This document shows positions 26,441-34,791 of a stretch of 64,000 nucleotides of DNA, piece by piece. This DNA comes from Rhizobium freirei PRF 81 (GTDB lineage: Bacteria > Pseudomonadota > Alphaproteobacteria > Rhizobiales > Rhizobiaceae). Numbering within the stretch: the stretch's first letter is position 1; each line of letters starts with the position of its first letter. The position numbers and the translations under genes are program-made. The notes under the pieces were generated by a model. That model saw nothing but the letters and a program-made list of their open reading frames with translations, did not search any database and was not told the DNA's origin. The stretch covers positions 496,001 through 560,000 of the forward strand of contig NZ_AQHN01000084.1 in NCBI RefSeq assembly GCF_000359745.1, given 5' to 3'.

Positions 26441-27652
26441 TCACATCAGGCCTTTTTGCCGGACAGCCTCGGGGCTCCGGCCGACAATTTTTTCATAGAG
26501 TGCCGGATCGGTGGCGCCTTCCGTATTGATGACCAGCACACGCGCCTCCTTGCCGAGCCCGATCCGCGCCGCCATTTGTGGATCGCGAAGCACCGTCAGG
26601 AGGCCTGCAAGCCCGGCGCCGCCGCTTTCGCCCGCGACAATCGCAGGATCGCTACCCACAGGCGCGGCCAGGCGGCGCATCACATCGAGCGCGGCATCTT
26701 CCTCCACGGTCATGAAGCCGTCGGCTACCCGTTCGAGAATACGGAAGGCGACCATCGAGGGCTCATAGCATTCCAGCATCGCCATGACGGTCGGCTCTGT
26801 CTCTCTCACTTTGACCACATGGCCGGCTCTGGCGCTTTCATAGATGCAAGCCGCGCGCGCCGGATCGACGACAGTGACATGCGGGCGCCGGTCACCCAGC
26901 GCAACGGCCATATGTCCGCTGACGGCAGCTGCAAAGCCGCCAACGCCGGCCTGAAGAAAGACATGGGTCGGGGCTTCGGCGAGTGTCGAAAGGATTTCGC
27001 GCACCATCGCCGTATAGCCTTGCGTAACGAGGCCGGGGACGTATTCGTAGCCGGGCCACGACGTGTCGGAGAGGATCGTCCAGCCCTGTTCGGTTGCGAC
27101 GCGCGCCGCCTCGGCAACGGAAAGATCATAATTGCCGTCGACGCTTACCATCTCGGCGCCGAAGCGAGCGATGGCCTGAACGCGCGCGTCACTGACGCCG
27201 GAATGGACGAAGATGACGGCGCGCGCGCCCATCAACTGCGCACCCTGGGCAACGGAACGGCCGTGGTTGCCGTCGGTGGCGCAGGCGAAGGTCATTGTGG
27301 CGGCAATGGCGCGGATCTCGTCCGACATGAGCTCGTCGATGGCGACCTTGCGTTCGAAGCGGCGCGAGGCTTCTTCCTGCACCAGGATCATGAGTGCGTA
27401 GGCACCGCCGAGCGCCTTGAAAGAGCCGAGGCCCAGGCGAAACCCCTCGTCTTTGACATGCAGCGAGGCGAGCCCCAGCTCCTCGGCAAGGCCGGGAAGG
27501 GCATGGAGCGGCGTTGCATCACTGTTTTCGCGGAGCGCAAGGACTTGCACTACCCGGTCTGCTGCTGCGAGGCCAAGTGTTTCAGCATCGCGCGCATCCA
27601 GAGGCTGCCGGTATGCCGGCATGGCGTTCATCAGATAGGGCGTGGCACGCAT
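26441..27652 (-). CDS. dpaL: Diaminopropionate ammonia-lyase
   Basis: PLP enzyme converting 2,3-diaminopropionate (either enantiomer in known members) to pyruvate and two ammonia. 403 residues, the usual length. The fold-type II PLP lysine is Lys79 in LGSFKALGG. Further family segments are ATDGNHGRSVAQGAQLMGA, which binds the PLP phosphate region, LQAGVGGFAAAVSGH, and GESGGAGLAGLL near the end. Downstream of a frameshifted Lrp-type gene and upstream of an M20 amidohydrolase, all on the minus strand. Confidence 0.93.
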   Translation of the reverse strand: MRATPYLMNAMPAYRQPLDARDAETLGLAAADRVVQVLALRENSDATPLHALPGLAEELGLASLHVKDEGFRLGLGSFKALGGAYALMILVQEEASRRFERKVAIDELMSDEIRAIAATMTFACATDGNHGRSVAQGAQLMGARAVIFVHSGVSDARVQAIARFGAEMVSVDGNYDLSVAEAARVATEQGWTILSDTSWPGYEYVPGLVTQGYTAMVREILSTLAEAPTHVFLQAGVGGFAAAVSGHMAVALGDRRPHVTVVDPARAACIYESARAGHVVKVRETEPTVMAMLECYEPSMVAFRILERVADGFMTVEEDAALDVMRRLAAPVGSDPAIVAGESGGAGLAGLLTVLRDPQMAARIGLGKEARVLVINTEGATDPALYEKIVGRSPEAVRQKGLM

Positions 27653-27814
27653 CGGAATCTCCTCGAACCAGACATCTGGCTGAACAATATTTCAAGAGAG
27701 GCAAGAGAGGCGCTGTATTTCAGTGATTGCGATGCAATTTTGTCTCGTTTCTGGCTAGCTTGGCTGACTTTTGGTTCGCGGCACAGTGCGCATCTCGCAA
27801 GCGGAAATGTGACC

Positions 27815-28311
27815 TCACTCCAAGGGAACGCTCAGTCCCACCTTGACGCGTTCCATGGAGACGAAGGTCCGGAAGCGCTTCACGTTGTTGTTGCCGAAGA
27901 ACAGCTTTCGCGTCAGCGCCTCATAGTCCAACATGCTGCGCACGATGATGATCAGGATGAGAAATCCGCTTCGCCGGTGACATAGTAGCATTGCTGCACT
28001 TCCGGTGCGGCGGAGAAGGAGCGTTTGGCGGCCTCGTAAAGCTCCGCCCGCTCGCTTTCCATCTCCACTTCGACGAACAGGGTGATCGATTGATCGACCT
28101 TCGCGGGATCGACGAGCGCGACATTGGCCTGGATGACGCCAAGCTCCTCCATGCGCTTGATGCGACGCTGCACGGCAGGAGCGGAGAGATGGATCATCTC
28201 CGCAATGCTACGCTGCGGCGTCTTGTTGTCACGTTGCAGAACGTCGAGAATCTTCAGGTCCAGCCGGTCGAGTTCGGCGGCGCCATGTTTCGGCTTTTCG
28301 GTCATGTTCAA
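27815..28311 (-). pseudogene. Lrp/AsnC-family regulator with a 2-nt frameshift
   Basis: The first 119 codons give a normal Lrp protein: LDRLDLKILDVLQRDNKTPQ, a helix-turn-helix in SIAEMIHLSAPAVQRRIKRMEE, then the ligand-binding RAM domain up to CYYVTGEADF, after which the frame reads SS and stops at about 27953. Shifting frame by two bases restores a full RAM tail, ILIIIVRSMLDYEALTRKLF to VSMERVKVGLSVPLE, stopping at 27815. The junction reads GATTTCTCATCC, so a duplicated TC explains the shift. Restored length is 164 residues, normal for Lrp. Either a recent inactivating mutation or a sequence error. It probably controlled dpaL, 162 bp downstream. Confidence 0.85.
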
Positions 28312-28626
28312 AGTGCCTTCTGCAACAAAATTGCACCCTACGCCTGTCCGAGGGCGTGGTGTCTAAATTGCGCCGAACATTATTTCATTGGCCGGCACAA
28401 GTCTTCCATTTCGCCGGTCCGTTTGCCGCGCGGCTGGATGGATTACGGGCACAGGTTCAGCCCGGAGCCGAAGGCTGACCTGATCTGGCGAAAGTGGCTT
28501 TCGGCCGCCCTTGTTGCATTCGGAGGATTAATAGGGGTAATTCTGCTGATGTTCTTTCTCTCTATTAGCCTGGAGGGGAGAATATGCCGGTTTGCCGATG
28601 GCAGTCGGCGAACCGGCGCGACAAGA
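28312..28626. other. Intergenic region
   Basis: 315 bp between the Lrp-type start and the end of the secreted-protein gene. It must carry the Lrp promoter. I see no RNA gene, terminator or further open frame with coding character. Confidence 0.4.
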
Positions 28627-29343
28627 TCACTTCGCCGGCTCGACCTTGCCGGGAAGGCTGAGGTTTCCGGAAGCGACCTTGAAGACGTTGTCGACGCATA
28701 AGAGCGGCGCATGCAGGTTGCCGTTGACCTTGAGGCCCGCGGCGACGCCGTCGAAGGAAGCACCCTTGATGGTGCCGATCAGCGAAAGCGGGATTTCGAC
28801 ATCGACCGTGTCGCCGGTGAAGCTCGTCGGATAGTCCGGACTGTCGATCAGCAGCGGCACGCCCGGCCATGTCTTCGGAACCTTGGGCTTCGCGCCCGCC
28901 GGAATGTCCACGACCTTGAGCCCGCCGCCGCAGGCCTTGTCCTTAGCCATGACGACCCAGTGCGGATGCCAGATGTGGCGGTTCTTGCCGCCGCTGGCGG
29001 CGTCATCGAAATCCGGATGGAAGGTGACGGCCAGCGCCACGATGCCCTGCTTTTGGTCGAAGCCAATCTCGCCGCTGTCCAGGCTGGTCGGCCAGACATA
29101 GGCGTAGACGCTGGAACCTTCGAACTTGCCGGCGGCATCGGGCTTGTCCTTGCCGGCCTCGCCACGTACCCGCGTCGAAAAGACGGCGGTGTCGCCCTTG
29201 GTCGTGATTTTCGTCTCGATGATATCGAAGGCTGCCTGGACAGCCTGGTTCGGCTCGGCCTTCACCGGGTGGGCGTTCGCCGGCGCATGGCACAGCAAGG
29301 CCGTTCCGGCGACAAGCGTGCCGGCTATGAATGCTCTGAACAT
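28627..29343 (-). CDS. Secreted (periplasmic) protein of unknown function
   Basis: 238 residues from ATG 29343. The N-terminus is a clear Sec signal peptide (MFRAFIAGTLVAGTALLCHAPANA, cleavage likely after ANA). The mature part begins HPVKAEPNQAVQAAFDI and contains VYAYVWPTSLDSGEIGF, a His/Trp-rich segment NRHIWHPHWVV that could bind metal or haem, a lone Cys in KACGGGL, and ends with VDVEIPLSLIG and LHAPLLCVDNVF. I do not recognise the family. It follows the Cys-tailed MarR gene by 37 bp on the same strand, so it is probably under that regulator. Confidence 0.75.
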   Translation of the reverse strand: MFRAFIAGTLVAGTALLCHAPANAHPVKAEPNQAVQAAFDIIETKITTKGDTAVFSTRVRGEAGKDKPDAAGKFEGSSVYAYVWPTSLDSGEIGFDQKQGIVALAVTFHPDFDDAASGGKNRHIWHPHWVVMAKDKACGGGLKVVDIPAGAKPKVPKTWPGVPLLIDSPDYPTSFTGDTVDVEIPLSLIGTIKGASFDGVAAGLKVNGNLHAPLLCVDNVFKVASGNLSLPGKVEPAK

Positions 29344-29380
29344 AGGGAGATCTTCCTTTCGTTTTGCCTGGAGGGTTGGT

Positions 29381-30025
29381 TTATCCCGCTTGGAACGTTT
29401 CCCAGGTGGCAGCCCGGGATGTGGGATCGGCGTGTTGATGATCGCGGCAATCGACACGGAGCTCACGCTGGCCGAAGGGTGCGTTCACGAAATGACAGTG
29501 ATGAGGCCGGGCCGCATCGGCATGCATGAAAGGGGCGAAGTATCGACAGGTCACGCACATGCGCTGGACGGGAATTTCGCCTGCTTCCTGCAATTGCCGG
29601 ATCATCTTCACGAGAGTAAGGAGCAAGGCTTCCTGCTCGCCGCCGTCCAGCGCCTTGACGGCCTGCTCGGCAAGGCCAGGTTCACTATCCTCCACCCTCG
29701 CAGCGGCCAGGCCCTCGGCCGTCAGCGCGACGATCACGGCCCGTCGGTCGGATTGATCGGGTTGCTTTTCGAGATAGCCCTTGCGCTCAAGTGCGTTGAT
29801 CGAATCTGTCGCCGTTGGCTGCGACACCCCAAGATGTGCGGCAATATCCTTGACGCCGAGCCCCGCTTCACGTCCGAGCAACAAGCTGAGGATCGCCAGC
29901 TGCGTCGGGTTCAGGCCCATTCCTTTGGCTTTATTCCAATCGTCGAGACGCATCGCCATCGCAATGCGGGCTAGGCCCTCGCGGATACGGTAATCGATCG
30001 ATACTGGGTTCTTCGGTGTCTCCAT
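29381..30025 (-). CDS. MarR-family regulator with Cys-rich C-terminal tail
   Basis: 214 residues from ATG 30025 (ATG 30040 is an alternative start). The winged helix-turn-helix (about 38-105) reads GLNPTQLAILSLLLGREAGLGVKDIAAHLGVSQPTATDSINALERKG, then DQSDRRAVIVALT. MarR proteins usually end near residue 150. Here about 60 more residues carry Cys157, Cys160 (CVTC), His175-His176-Cys177-His178 and Cys193, a possible Zn or FeS site, or a redox switch. A palindrome at 30039-30051 overlaps its leader. Likely autoregulated and controlling the secreted protein downstream. Confidence 0.85.
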   Translation of the reverse strand: METPKNPVSIDYRIREGLARIAMAMRLDDWNKAKGMGLNPTQLAILSLLLGREAGLGVKDIAAHLGVSQPTATDSINALERKGYLEKQPDQSDRRAVIVALTAEGLAAARVEDSEPGLAEQAVKALDGGEQEALLLTLVKMIRQLQEAGEIPVQRMCVTCRYFAPFMHADAARPHHCHFVNAPFGQRELRVDCRDHQHADPTSRAATWETFQAG

Positions 30026-30038
30026 GGCCTCAATATAC

Positions 30039-30051
30039 ATAGGATTCCTAT
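30039..30051. promoter_or_regulatory. Palindrome in the marR-type leader
   Basis: ATAGGA-T-TCCTAT, 6-bp arms around one base, 14 bp upstream of the chosen start of the MarR gene. Size and A/T-rich flanks fit a MarR-family operator and autorepression. Confidence 0.55.
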
Positions 30052-30313
30052 TTAGTAAAGCGCGGATTGTGCAGAAATTGATGTCAGGCTGCGTCGAAAA
30101 GAGGAGCCTTGTCGGCGCGCCTGGCTCAAGCTGCTATCCGGAGCTGAGTGGCTCTGGACGATCTCATCGCGTGGCAATATACAGGCGTGCCGCTGCGCTT
30201 GAGCCGGAATTGTCGGCGACCTGCAGCCTCGTCAGCGGTAAAAAGCATCCTTTGCCGAAGGCGGCTGGCCTCTTCCTTCACAATATCGCCGATTGGCCAT
30301 TGGGGGACGGCTG

Positions 30314-31219
30314 ATGAATATCAAGCAACTGGAAGTGCTTCGCACGCTTCTCGCCACCGGCTCGACCATTGCGGCGGCAAAAGCCATGGGGCTTAGCCAA
30401 TCGGGCGTGAGCCGCATGCTGCAGCAGCTGGAAAGCGATCTTGCCATCACGCTCTTCGTCCGTGACCGTGGGCGGCTGATCGCAACGCCGGAAGCGGCGG
30501 TTCTGGCGCGGGATGCGGAAAATGTGCTTCTCGCCGTCGAGCGCATGGCCGGCCATGCCGAAGATCTGCGCAATGGCGCATCAGGGCCGGAAATCGTCCG
30601 GATCGGTCTGCCGAGCAGCATGTGGGAGAATTTCGCCCCCGCCATGCTGATCGATTACGTCCGGGATTTTCCCGGCGTGCGTATCGAAACGTTCTTCGAA
30701 TCGACAATTGCCATCAACAAACTGGTCGAGGAGCGGGTCATCGATCTCGGATTCCTGAGAATGGAAGGCGAGACCGGACCGGGAATCGACATCGAAAAGG
30801 TTGCCACCGGCGAAAGCGTCTGCGTCGTCCCCAAGGACCATCCGTTGGCGCAGCTGGACGAAATCACCGTCAAGAACCTGCGCAACATACCCCTTATTCT
30901 GATCGGGCGGCAGAGGCCGAACCGCATGGCGCTCGATCAGGCCTTCACGCGGGCGGGGGTGAAGCAGATGGTCAAGATCGAAACCCATACCAACAGCTCC
31001 GCTTGCTCCTATGTGGCGCATGGTCTCGGGGTCACCATCATCAGCAGCTTCTACGCCAAGCTCTATCGCCATCTTCCCGTCGTGCATCGCCCTTTCGTGC
31101 CGCGTTCGACGCAGGCGTTCGGATTGGCCAAGGCAGCCGGCGTTCCTCTTTCCATCGCCGCCCAGGCACTGAGCGACGCGCTGAAGAGGCAGATCCAGCT
31201 TTCCCAGAAGGACGGATAA
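30314..31219 (+). CDS. LysR-family regulator of the peptide-type ABC operon
   Basis: 301 residues from ATG 30314 (MNIKQLEVLRTLLATGS). Helix-turn-helix: TIAAAKAMGLSQSGVSRMLQQLESDLAITLFVRDRGRLIATPE. The effector domain follows (IVRIGLPSSMWENFAPAMLIDYV). Its second-domain segments ESVCVVPKDHPLAQLDEITV and IETHTNSSACSYVAHGLGVTII resemble LysR proteins of amino acid and opine catabolism (NocR/OccR-like). It precedes the ABC transporter genes by 174 bp in the same orientation and probably controls them; the ligand may be the transported compound. Confidence 0.87.
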   Translation: MNIKQLEVLRTLLATGSTIAAAKAMGLSQSGVSRMLQQLESDLAITLFVRDRGRLIATPEAAVLARDAENVLLAVERMAGHAEDLRNGASGPEIVRIGLPSSMWENFAPAMLIDYVRDFPGVRIETFFESTIAINKLVEERVIDLGFLRMEGETGPGIDIEKVATGESVCVVPKDHPLAQLDEITVKNLRNIPLILIGRQRPNRMALDQAFTRAGVKQMVKIETHTNSSACSYVAHGLGVTIISSFYAKLYRHLPVVHRPFVPRSTQAFGLAKAAGVPLSIAAQALSDALKRQIQLSQKDG

Positions 31220-31393
31220 GAACTTCGGCGGTGTCATGGCAGTGCCCGAAATCAAGCCGGAGAATGCTCCAGACTCTGCATAAGTCTATGACGAAATCGC
31301 ATAATATTGCGCGACTTTCCGCAATCCGTCATAGTCTCGCACAACGAAGTCGATGGCGGCCGGGGAAAAGCGGCCACCAATCGTGGGGAAAGA

Positions 31394-32338
31394 ATGCTGA
31401 GATTTATCCTGAGTCGTCTGGTAATGGCGCTTCCGACGATCGCGCTTGTTGCCGTGACCGTATTTGCGCTGATCCGTTTCATTCCGGGCGATCCCGCCGC
31501 GCTGATGCTCGGCGATATGGCGCAGCCCGATCAGATTGCCGCGATGCGCACCGAGCTCGGCCTCGACAAGTCGATGCCGCAGCAATTCGTCATCTGGGCC
31601 GGCAACGTGCTGCAGGGCGATTTCGGCAAATCGATCGTCAACGGCGAGGCCGTCCTGCCGCTTGTCGCATCGCGCTTTCTCGTCAGCGCCGAGATCGTCG
31701 TCGTCGCGGTTTTCTTTGCCAGCCTGATCGCCGTTCCGGCCGGACTGATCGCGGCATGGCGCCAGAACAGCTTGACGGATCTGGCATTGATCGGAACCGC
31801 GACGGTGCTGCTCTCCGTTCCCACCTTCTGGCTTGGGCTGCTGCTGCTGCTCTTCTTCGGCCTCAAACTCGGCTGGCTGCCGGTTTTGGGCTATGTCTCG
31901 ATCGGCAACAATGTCGTGGGCGGCCTTCTCTATCTGGTGCTGCCGATCATGACGCTGGTCATTCACGAAATGGGTGTCTTGATCCGCATGGCGCGCGCTT
32001 CGACGCTGGAAGTGCTGCGTCTCGACTATATTACCCATGCACGGGCCAAGGGGCTTTCCGAAAGCGCGGTCCTTTGGCGCCACGCCTTCAAGAATGCCTT
32101 CGGGCCGACTTGGACGATGATCGGCCTCATCCTCGGCAACCTGCTCGGCGGCATTGCCGTGATCGAGACGGTGTTCACCATTCCCGGCCTGGGCCGTTTG
32201 ATGGTCGACAGCATTTTCGCGCGCGACTATCCGGTCGTTCAGGGCTGCCTGCTGTTCGTGTCGCTTTCCTACGTCCTGGTCAACCTCGTCGTCGACCTTC
32301 TCTATCCTCTCTTTGATCCGCGTGTGGTTGCCGAATGA
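31394..32338 (+). CDS. ABC transporter permease, dipeptide/oligopeptide type (DppB-like)
   Basis: 314 residues from ATG 31394 (MLRFILSRLVMALPTIALVAV, the typical DppB/OppB start). Six membrane helices are expected. The cytoplasmic coupling loop is clear: RMARASTLEVLRLDYITHARAKGLSESAVLWRHAFKNAF, followed by NLLGGIAVIETVFTIPGLGRLMVDSI. Works as a heterodimer with the next gene in the inner membrane. The stop overlaps the next start by 4 bp. Confidence 0.92.
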   Translation: MLRFILSRLVMALPTIALVAVTVFALIRFIPGDPAALMLGDMAQPDQIAAMRTELGLDKSMPQQFVIWAGNVLQGDFGKSIVNGEAVLPLVASRFLVSAEIVVVAVFFASLIAVPAGLIAAWRQNSLTDLALIGTATVLLSVPTFWLGLLLLLFFGLKLGWLPVLGYVSIGNNVVGGLLYLVLPIMTLVIHEMGVLIRMARASTLEVLRLDYITHARAKGLSESAVLWRHAFKNAFGPTWTMIGLILGNLLGGIAVIETVFTIPGLGRLMVDSIFARDYPVVQGCLLFVSLSYVLVNLVVDLLYPLFDPRVVAE

Positions 32339-33153
32339 AGAAGCTTGCTCTCAACGGGCTGGTCGGCGGCATTCTCGTCGCCATCCTGCTCATCACCGCC
32401 GCCGTCGGACTGTTCTGGACGCCATTCGATCCGACGAAACTCTCCTTCACTGCGCGGCTTGCCGCACCGAGCGCCGTCCATCCTCTCGGAACCGACGAGT
32501 TCGGCCGGGACGTGCTGAGCCGCCTGATGGTCGGGGCGCGCGCAAGCGTCTGGATCGGTGCGCTGACCGTGGTTCTGGCAACGGTCTTCGGCACCATGAT
32601 CGGGCTTGTCAGCGGCTATGCTCGCGGCTGGGTCGACGGCGTGATCATGGCGGTCAACAACGCGTTGCTCGCCTTTCCGGGCATTCTCCTGGCGCTCGGC
32701 TTGCTCGCAGTCTTCGGTGCCAATCAATACGGCATCATCTTCGCGCTCGGCATCGCCTACACGCCGTCCATGGCGCGTGTCGTCCGCGGCGCCGTTCTTT
32801 CGCTGCGCGAGCGCGAATTCATCGAAGCTTCGCGGGTGATGGGCAATGGCGAGCTCTACACGATGTTTCGCCATGTTCTGCCCAACTGTCTCGCGCCGAT
32901 CACGGTGCTGGCGACCTCGATGTTCGGTTGGGCCATTCTGTCTGAAAGCGCGCTGTCCTTCCTTGGTCTCGGCGTGCCGCCGCCGGCGCCGACCTGGGGC
33001 AATATGCTGGCCGCCGGCCGGCCGCTCATCCAGCAGGCCGTATGGCTTGGCCTTTTCCCCGGCCTCTGCATCGCGTTGACGCTGCTCGGCATCAATCTTC
33101 TGGGCGATGCCCTTCGTGACAGGCTCGATCCGCGCATGAGAGGTCTGAAATGA
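32335..33153 (+). CDS. ABC transporter permease, dipeptide/oligopeptide type (DppC-like)
   Basis: 272 residues. DppC/OppC marks: HPLGTDEFGRDVLSRLMVGARAS near residue 50, then the coupling loop VRGAVLSLREREFIEASRVMGNGELYTMFRHVLPN, and SESALSFLGLGVPPPAPTWGNML. ATGA overlaps link it to the permease before and the ATPase after, so all three are translated together. Forms the membrane channel with its DppB-like partner. Confidence 0.93.
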   Translation: MKKLALNGLVGGILVAILLITAAVGLFWTPFDPTKLSFTARLAAPSAVHPLGTDEFGRDVLSRLMVGARASVWIGALTVVLATVFGTMIGLVSGYARGWVDGVIMAVNNALLAFPGILLALGLLAVFGANQYGIIFALGIAYTPSMARVVRGAVLSLREREFIEASRVMGNGELYTMFRHVLPNCLAPITVLATSMFGWAILSESALSFLGLGVPPPAPTWGNMLAAGRPLIQQAVWLGLFPGLCIALTLLGINLLGDALRDRLDPRMRGLK

Positions 33154-34790
33154 CATCCGAAACGGCAGAGAACATTCTTCTCAGTGTGCGCGGCCTCTCG
33201 CTCGAGGTCGTAAGATCCGGCCACAGGGTGGTCAAAGACGTCAGTTTCGATATCGCGGCCGGCGAGATCTTCGGCATTGTCGGCGAGAGCGGCTCCGGCA
33301 AGACGCTGGCAACGCGTGCGCTGATATCGCTCTTGCCGCAGGCGATCGGCGTTGCCGGCGGGGCCGCCACTTACAAGGGACGCGACGTGCTGGCGATGAA
33401 GGGCCGGGAGCTTCGCGCGTTGCGCGGTGCGGAGATCGGCGTCGTTTTCCAAGAGCCGATGACCTCGCTCAATCCATCGATGACGATCGGGCGGCAGCTG
33501 GAGGAGGGGCTTGTTCTGCACACCAAGCTCTCGCCCGATGAGCGACGTGTCCGCATCATCGATATGCTCAAGCGCGTCGGCATCCGCGATCCGGAAGGGG
33601 CGCTCACCTCCTATCCGCACGAGTTTTCCGGCGGCATGCGCCAGCGCATCATGCTCGCCTCGGTCATGCTCCTGAAGCCGGCGCTTTTGATCGCCGATGA
33701 GCCGACCACGGCGCTCGATGCCGTCATTCAGCGCGACGTGATGGAGCTGATGGTTGAACTGACGCGCGCAGAAGGAACGGCCGTTCTCCTCATCAGTCAT
33801 GACTTGCCGATGGTGGCGCGATACACGAACCGTATCGTCGTGATGGAAAAAGGCGCGGTCGTCGAGCAGGGACGGACGGAGGATCTGCTGGAGGCGCCGC
33901 AGCATCCCTATACGAAGAAGCTCCTGTCTTCTCTGCCGTTCCGCTCGGAGACCCGCCGCGTCGATACCGCGCGAGTGCCGATGGTCTCCGCCCGCAACAT
34001 TGTGGTCGATTATGCCGGTCGCAAATCGCTGCTCAAGAGGGGGAGCCCCAAGCGCGCGTTGCATGGCGTCAGCGTCGATATCCATGAAGGCGAGGTCGTC
34101 GGTCTGGTCGGTGGATCGGGTTCCGGCAAGACGACGCTCGGCCGGACCATTGCCGGTCTGGTCAAGGAGAGCGGCGGCGACATTCGTTTTCAGGGCCGGT
34201 CACGCGATGAAGACTGGCGCGACTATCGCCTGAACTGCCAGATGGTGTTTCAGGATCCCTATTCCTCGCTCGATCCGCGCATGACGATCCAGGCGCTGGT
34301 CGAGGAGGCACTCAGGCTCGTGCTCGACCTCGACGGCGATGCCAGGCGCAAGCGGGCGCTGGAAACACTTGAGGAAGTCGGCCTCGGCGGCGACTACGCC
34401 AACCGCTACCCGCATGAACTGTCGGGAGGCCAGCGCCAGCGCGTGGCGATCGCCCGTGCGATCGCCCGGCGCCCCCGCTTTCTCATTGCCGACGAACCGG
34501 TTTCCGCGCTCGATGTGACGGTCAGGGCCCAGGTGCTGGAGCTCTTCTCCAACCTGCAGAAGCGCTACGGTTTCTCGTGCCTCTTCATCAGCCACGACCT
34601 CGGCGTCGTCGAACAGGTCGCCGACCGCGTCGTCGTCATGCAGGACGGGCGCATCATCGAGGAAGGCGACCGCGACACGATTTTCGACAATCCGAAGGAG
34701 GCCTATACGCGCCGGCTCCTTTCGGCCATTCCCGCCCTCGACCAGAATGAAAAGGGCGGCGTGACACTGAAATGGCGCCTGGAGAATTGA
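33150..34790 (+). CDS. Fused double ATPase of peptide-type ABC transporter (DppD-DppF)
   Basis: 546 residues with two complete ABC domains in one chain. Domain 1 (about 10-265) has Walker A GESGSGKT at 45-52, signature FSGGMRQR and Walker B LLIADEPTTALD. Domain 2 (about 275-540) has Walker A GGSGSGKTT, signature LSGGQRQR and Walker B FLIADEPVSALD. Each domain keeps its D- and H-loop (SHD). The fusion replaces separate DppD and DppF proteins. Overlaps the permease gene by 4 bp; the next gene begins 1 bp after its stop. Confidence 0.93.
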   Translation: MTSETAENILLSVRGLSLEVVRSGHRVVKDVSFDIAAGEIFGIVGESGSGKTLATRALISLLPQAIGVAGGAATYKGRDVLAMKGRELRALRGAEIGVVFQEPMTSLNPSMTIGRQLEEGLVLHTKLSPDERRVRIIDMLKRVGIRDPEGALTSYPHEFSGGMRQRIMLASVMLLKPALLIADEPTTALDAVIQRDVMELMVELTRAEGTAVLLISHDLPMVARYTNRIVVMEKGAVVEQGRTEDLLEAPQHPYTKKLLSSLPFRSETRRVDTARVPMVSARNIVVDYAGRKSLLKRGSPKRALHGVSVDIHEGEVVGLVGGSGSGKTTLGRTIAGLVKESGGDIRFQGRSRDEDWRDYRLNCQMVFQDPYSSLDPRMTIQALVEEALRLVLDLDGDARRKRALETLEEVGLGGDYANRYPHELSGGQRQRVAIARAIARRPRFLIADEPVSALDVTVRAQVLELFSNLQKRYGFSCLFISHDLGVVEQVADRVVVMQDGRIIEEGDRDTIFDNPKEAYTRRLLSAIPALDQNEKGGVTLKWRLEN

Positions 34791-34791
34791 T

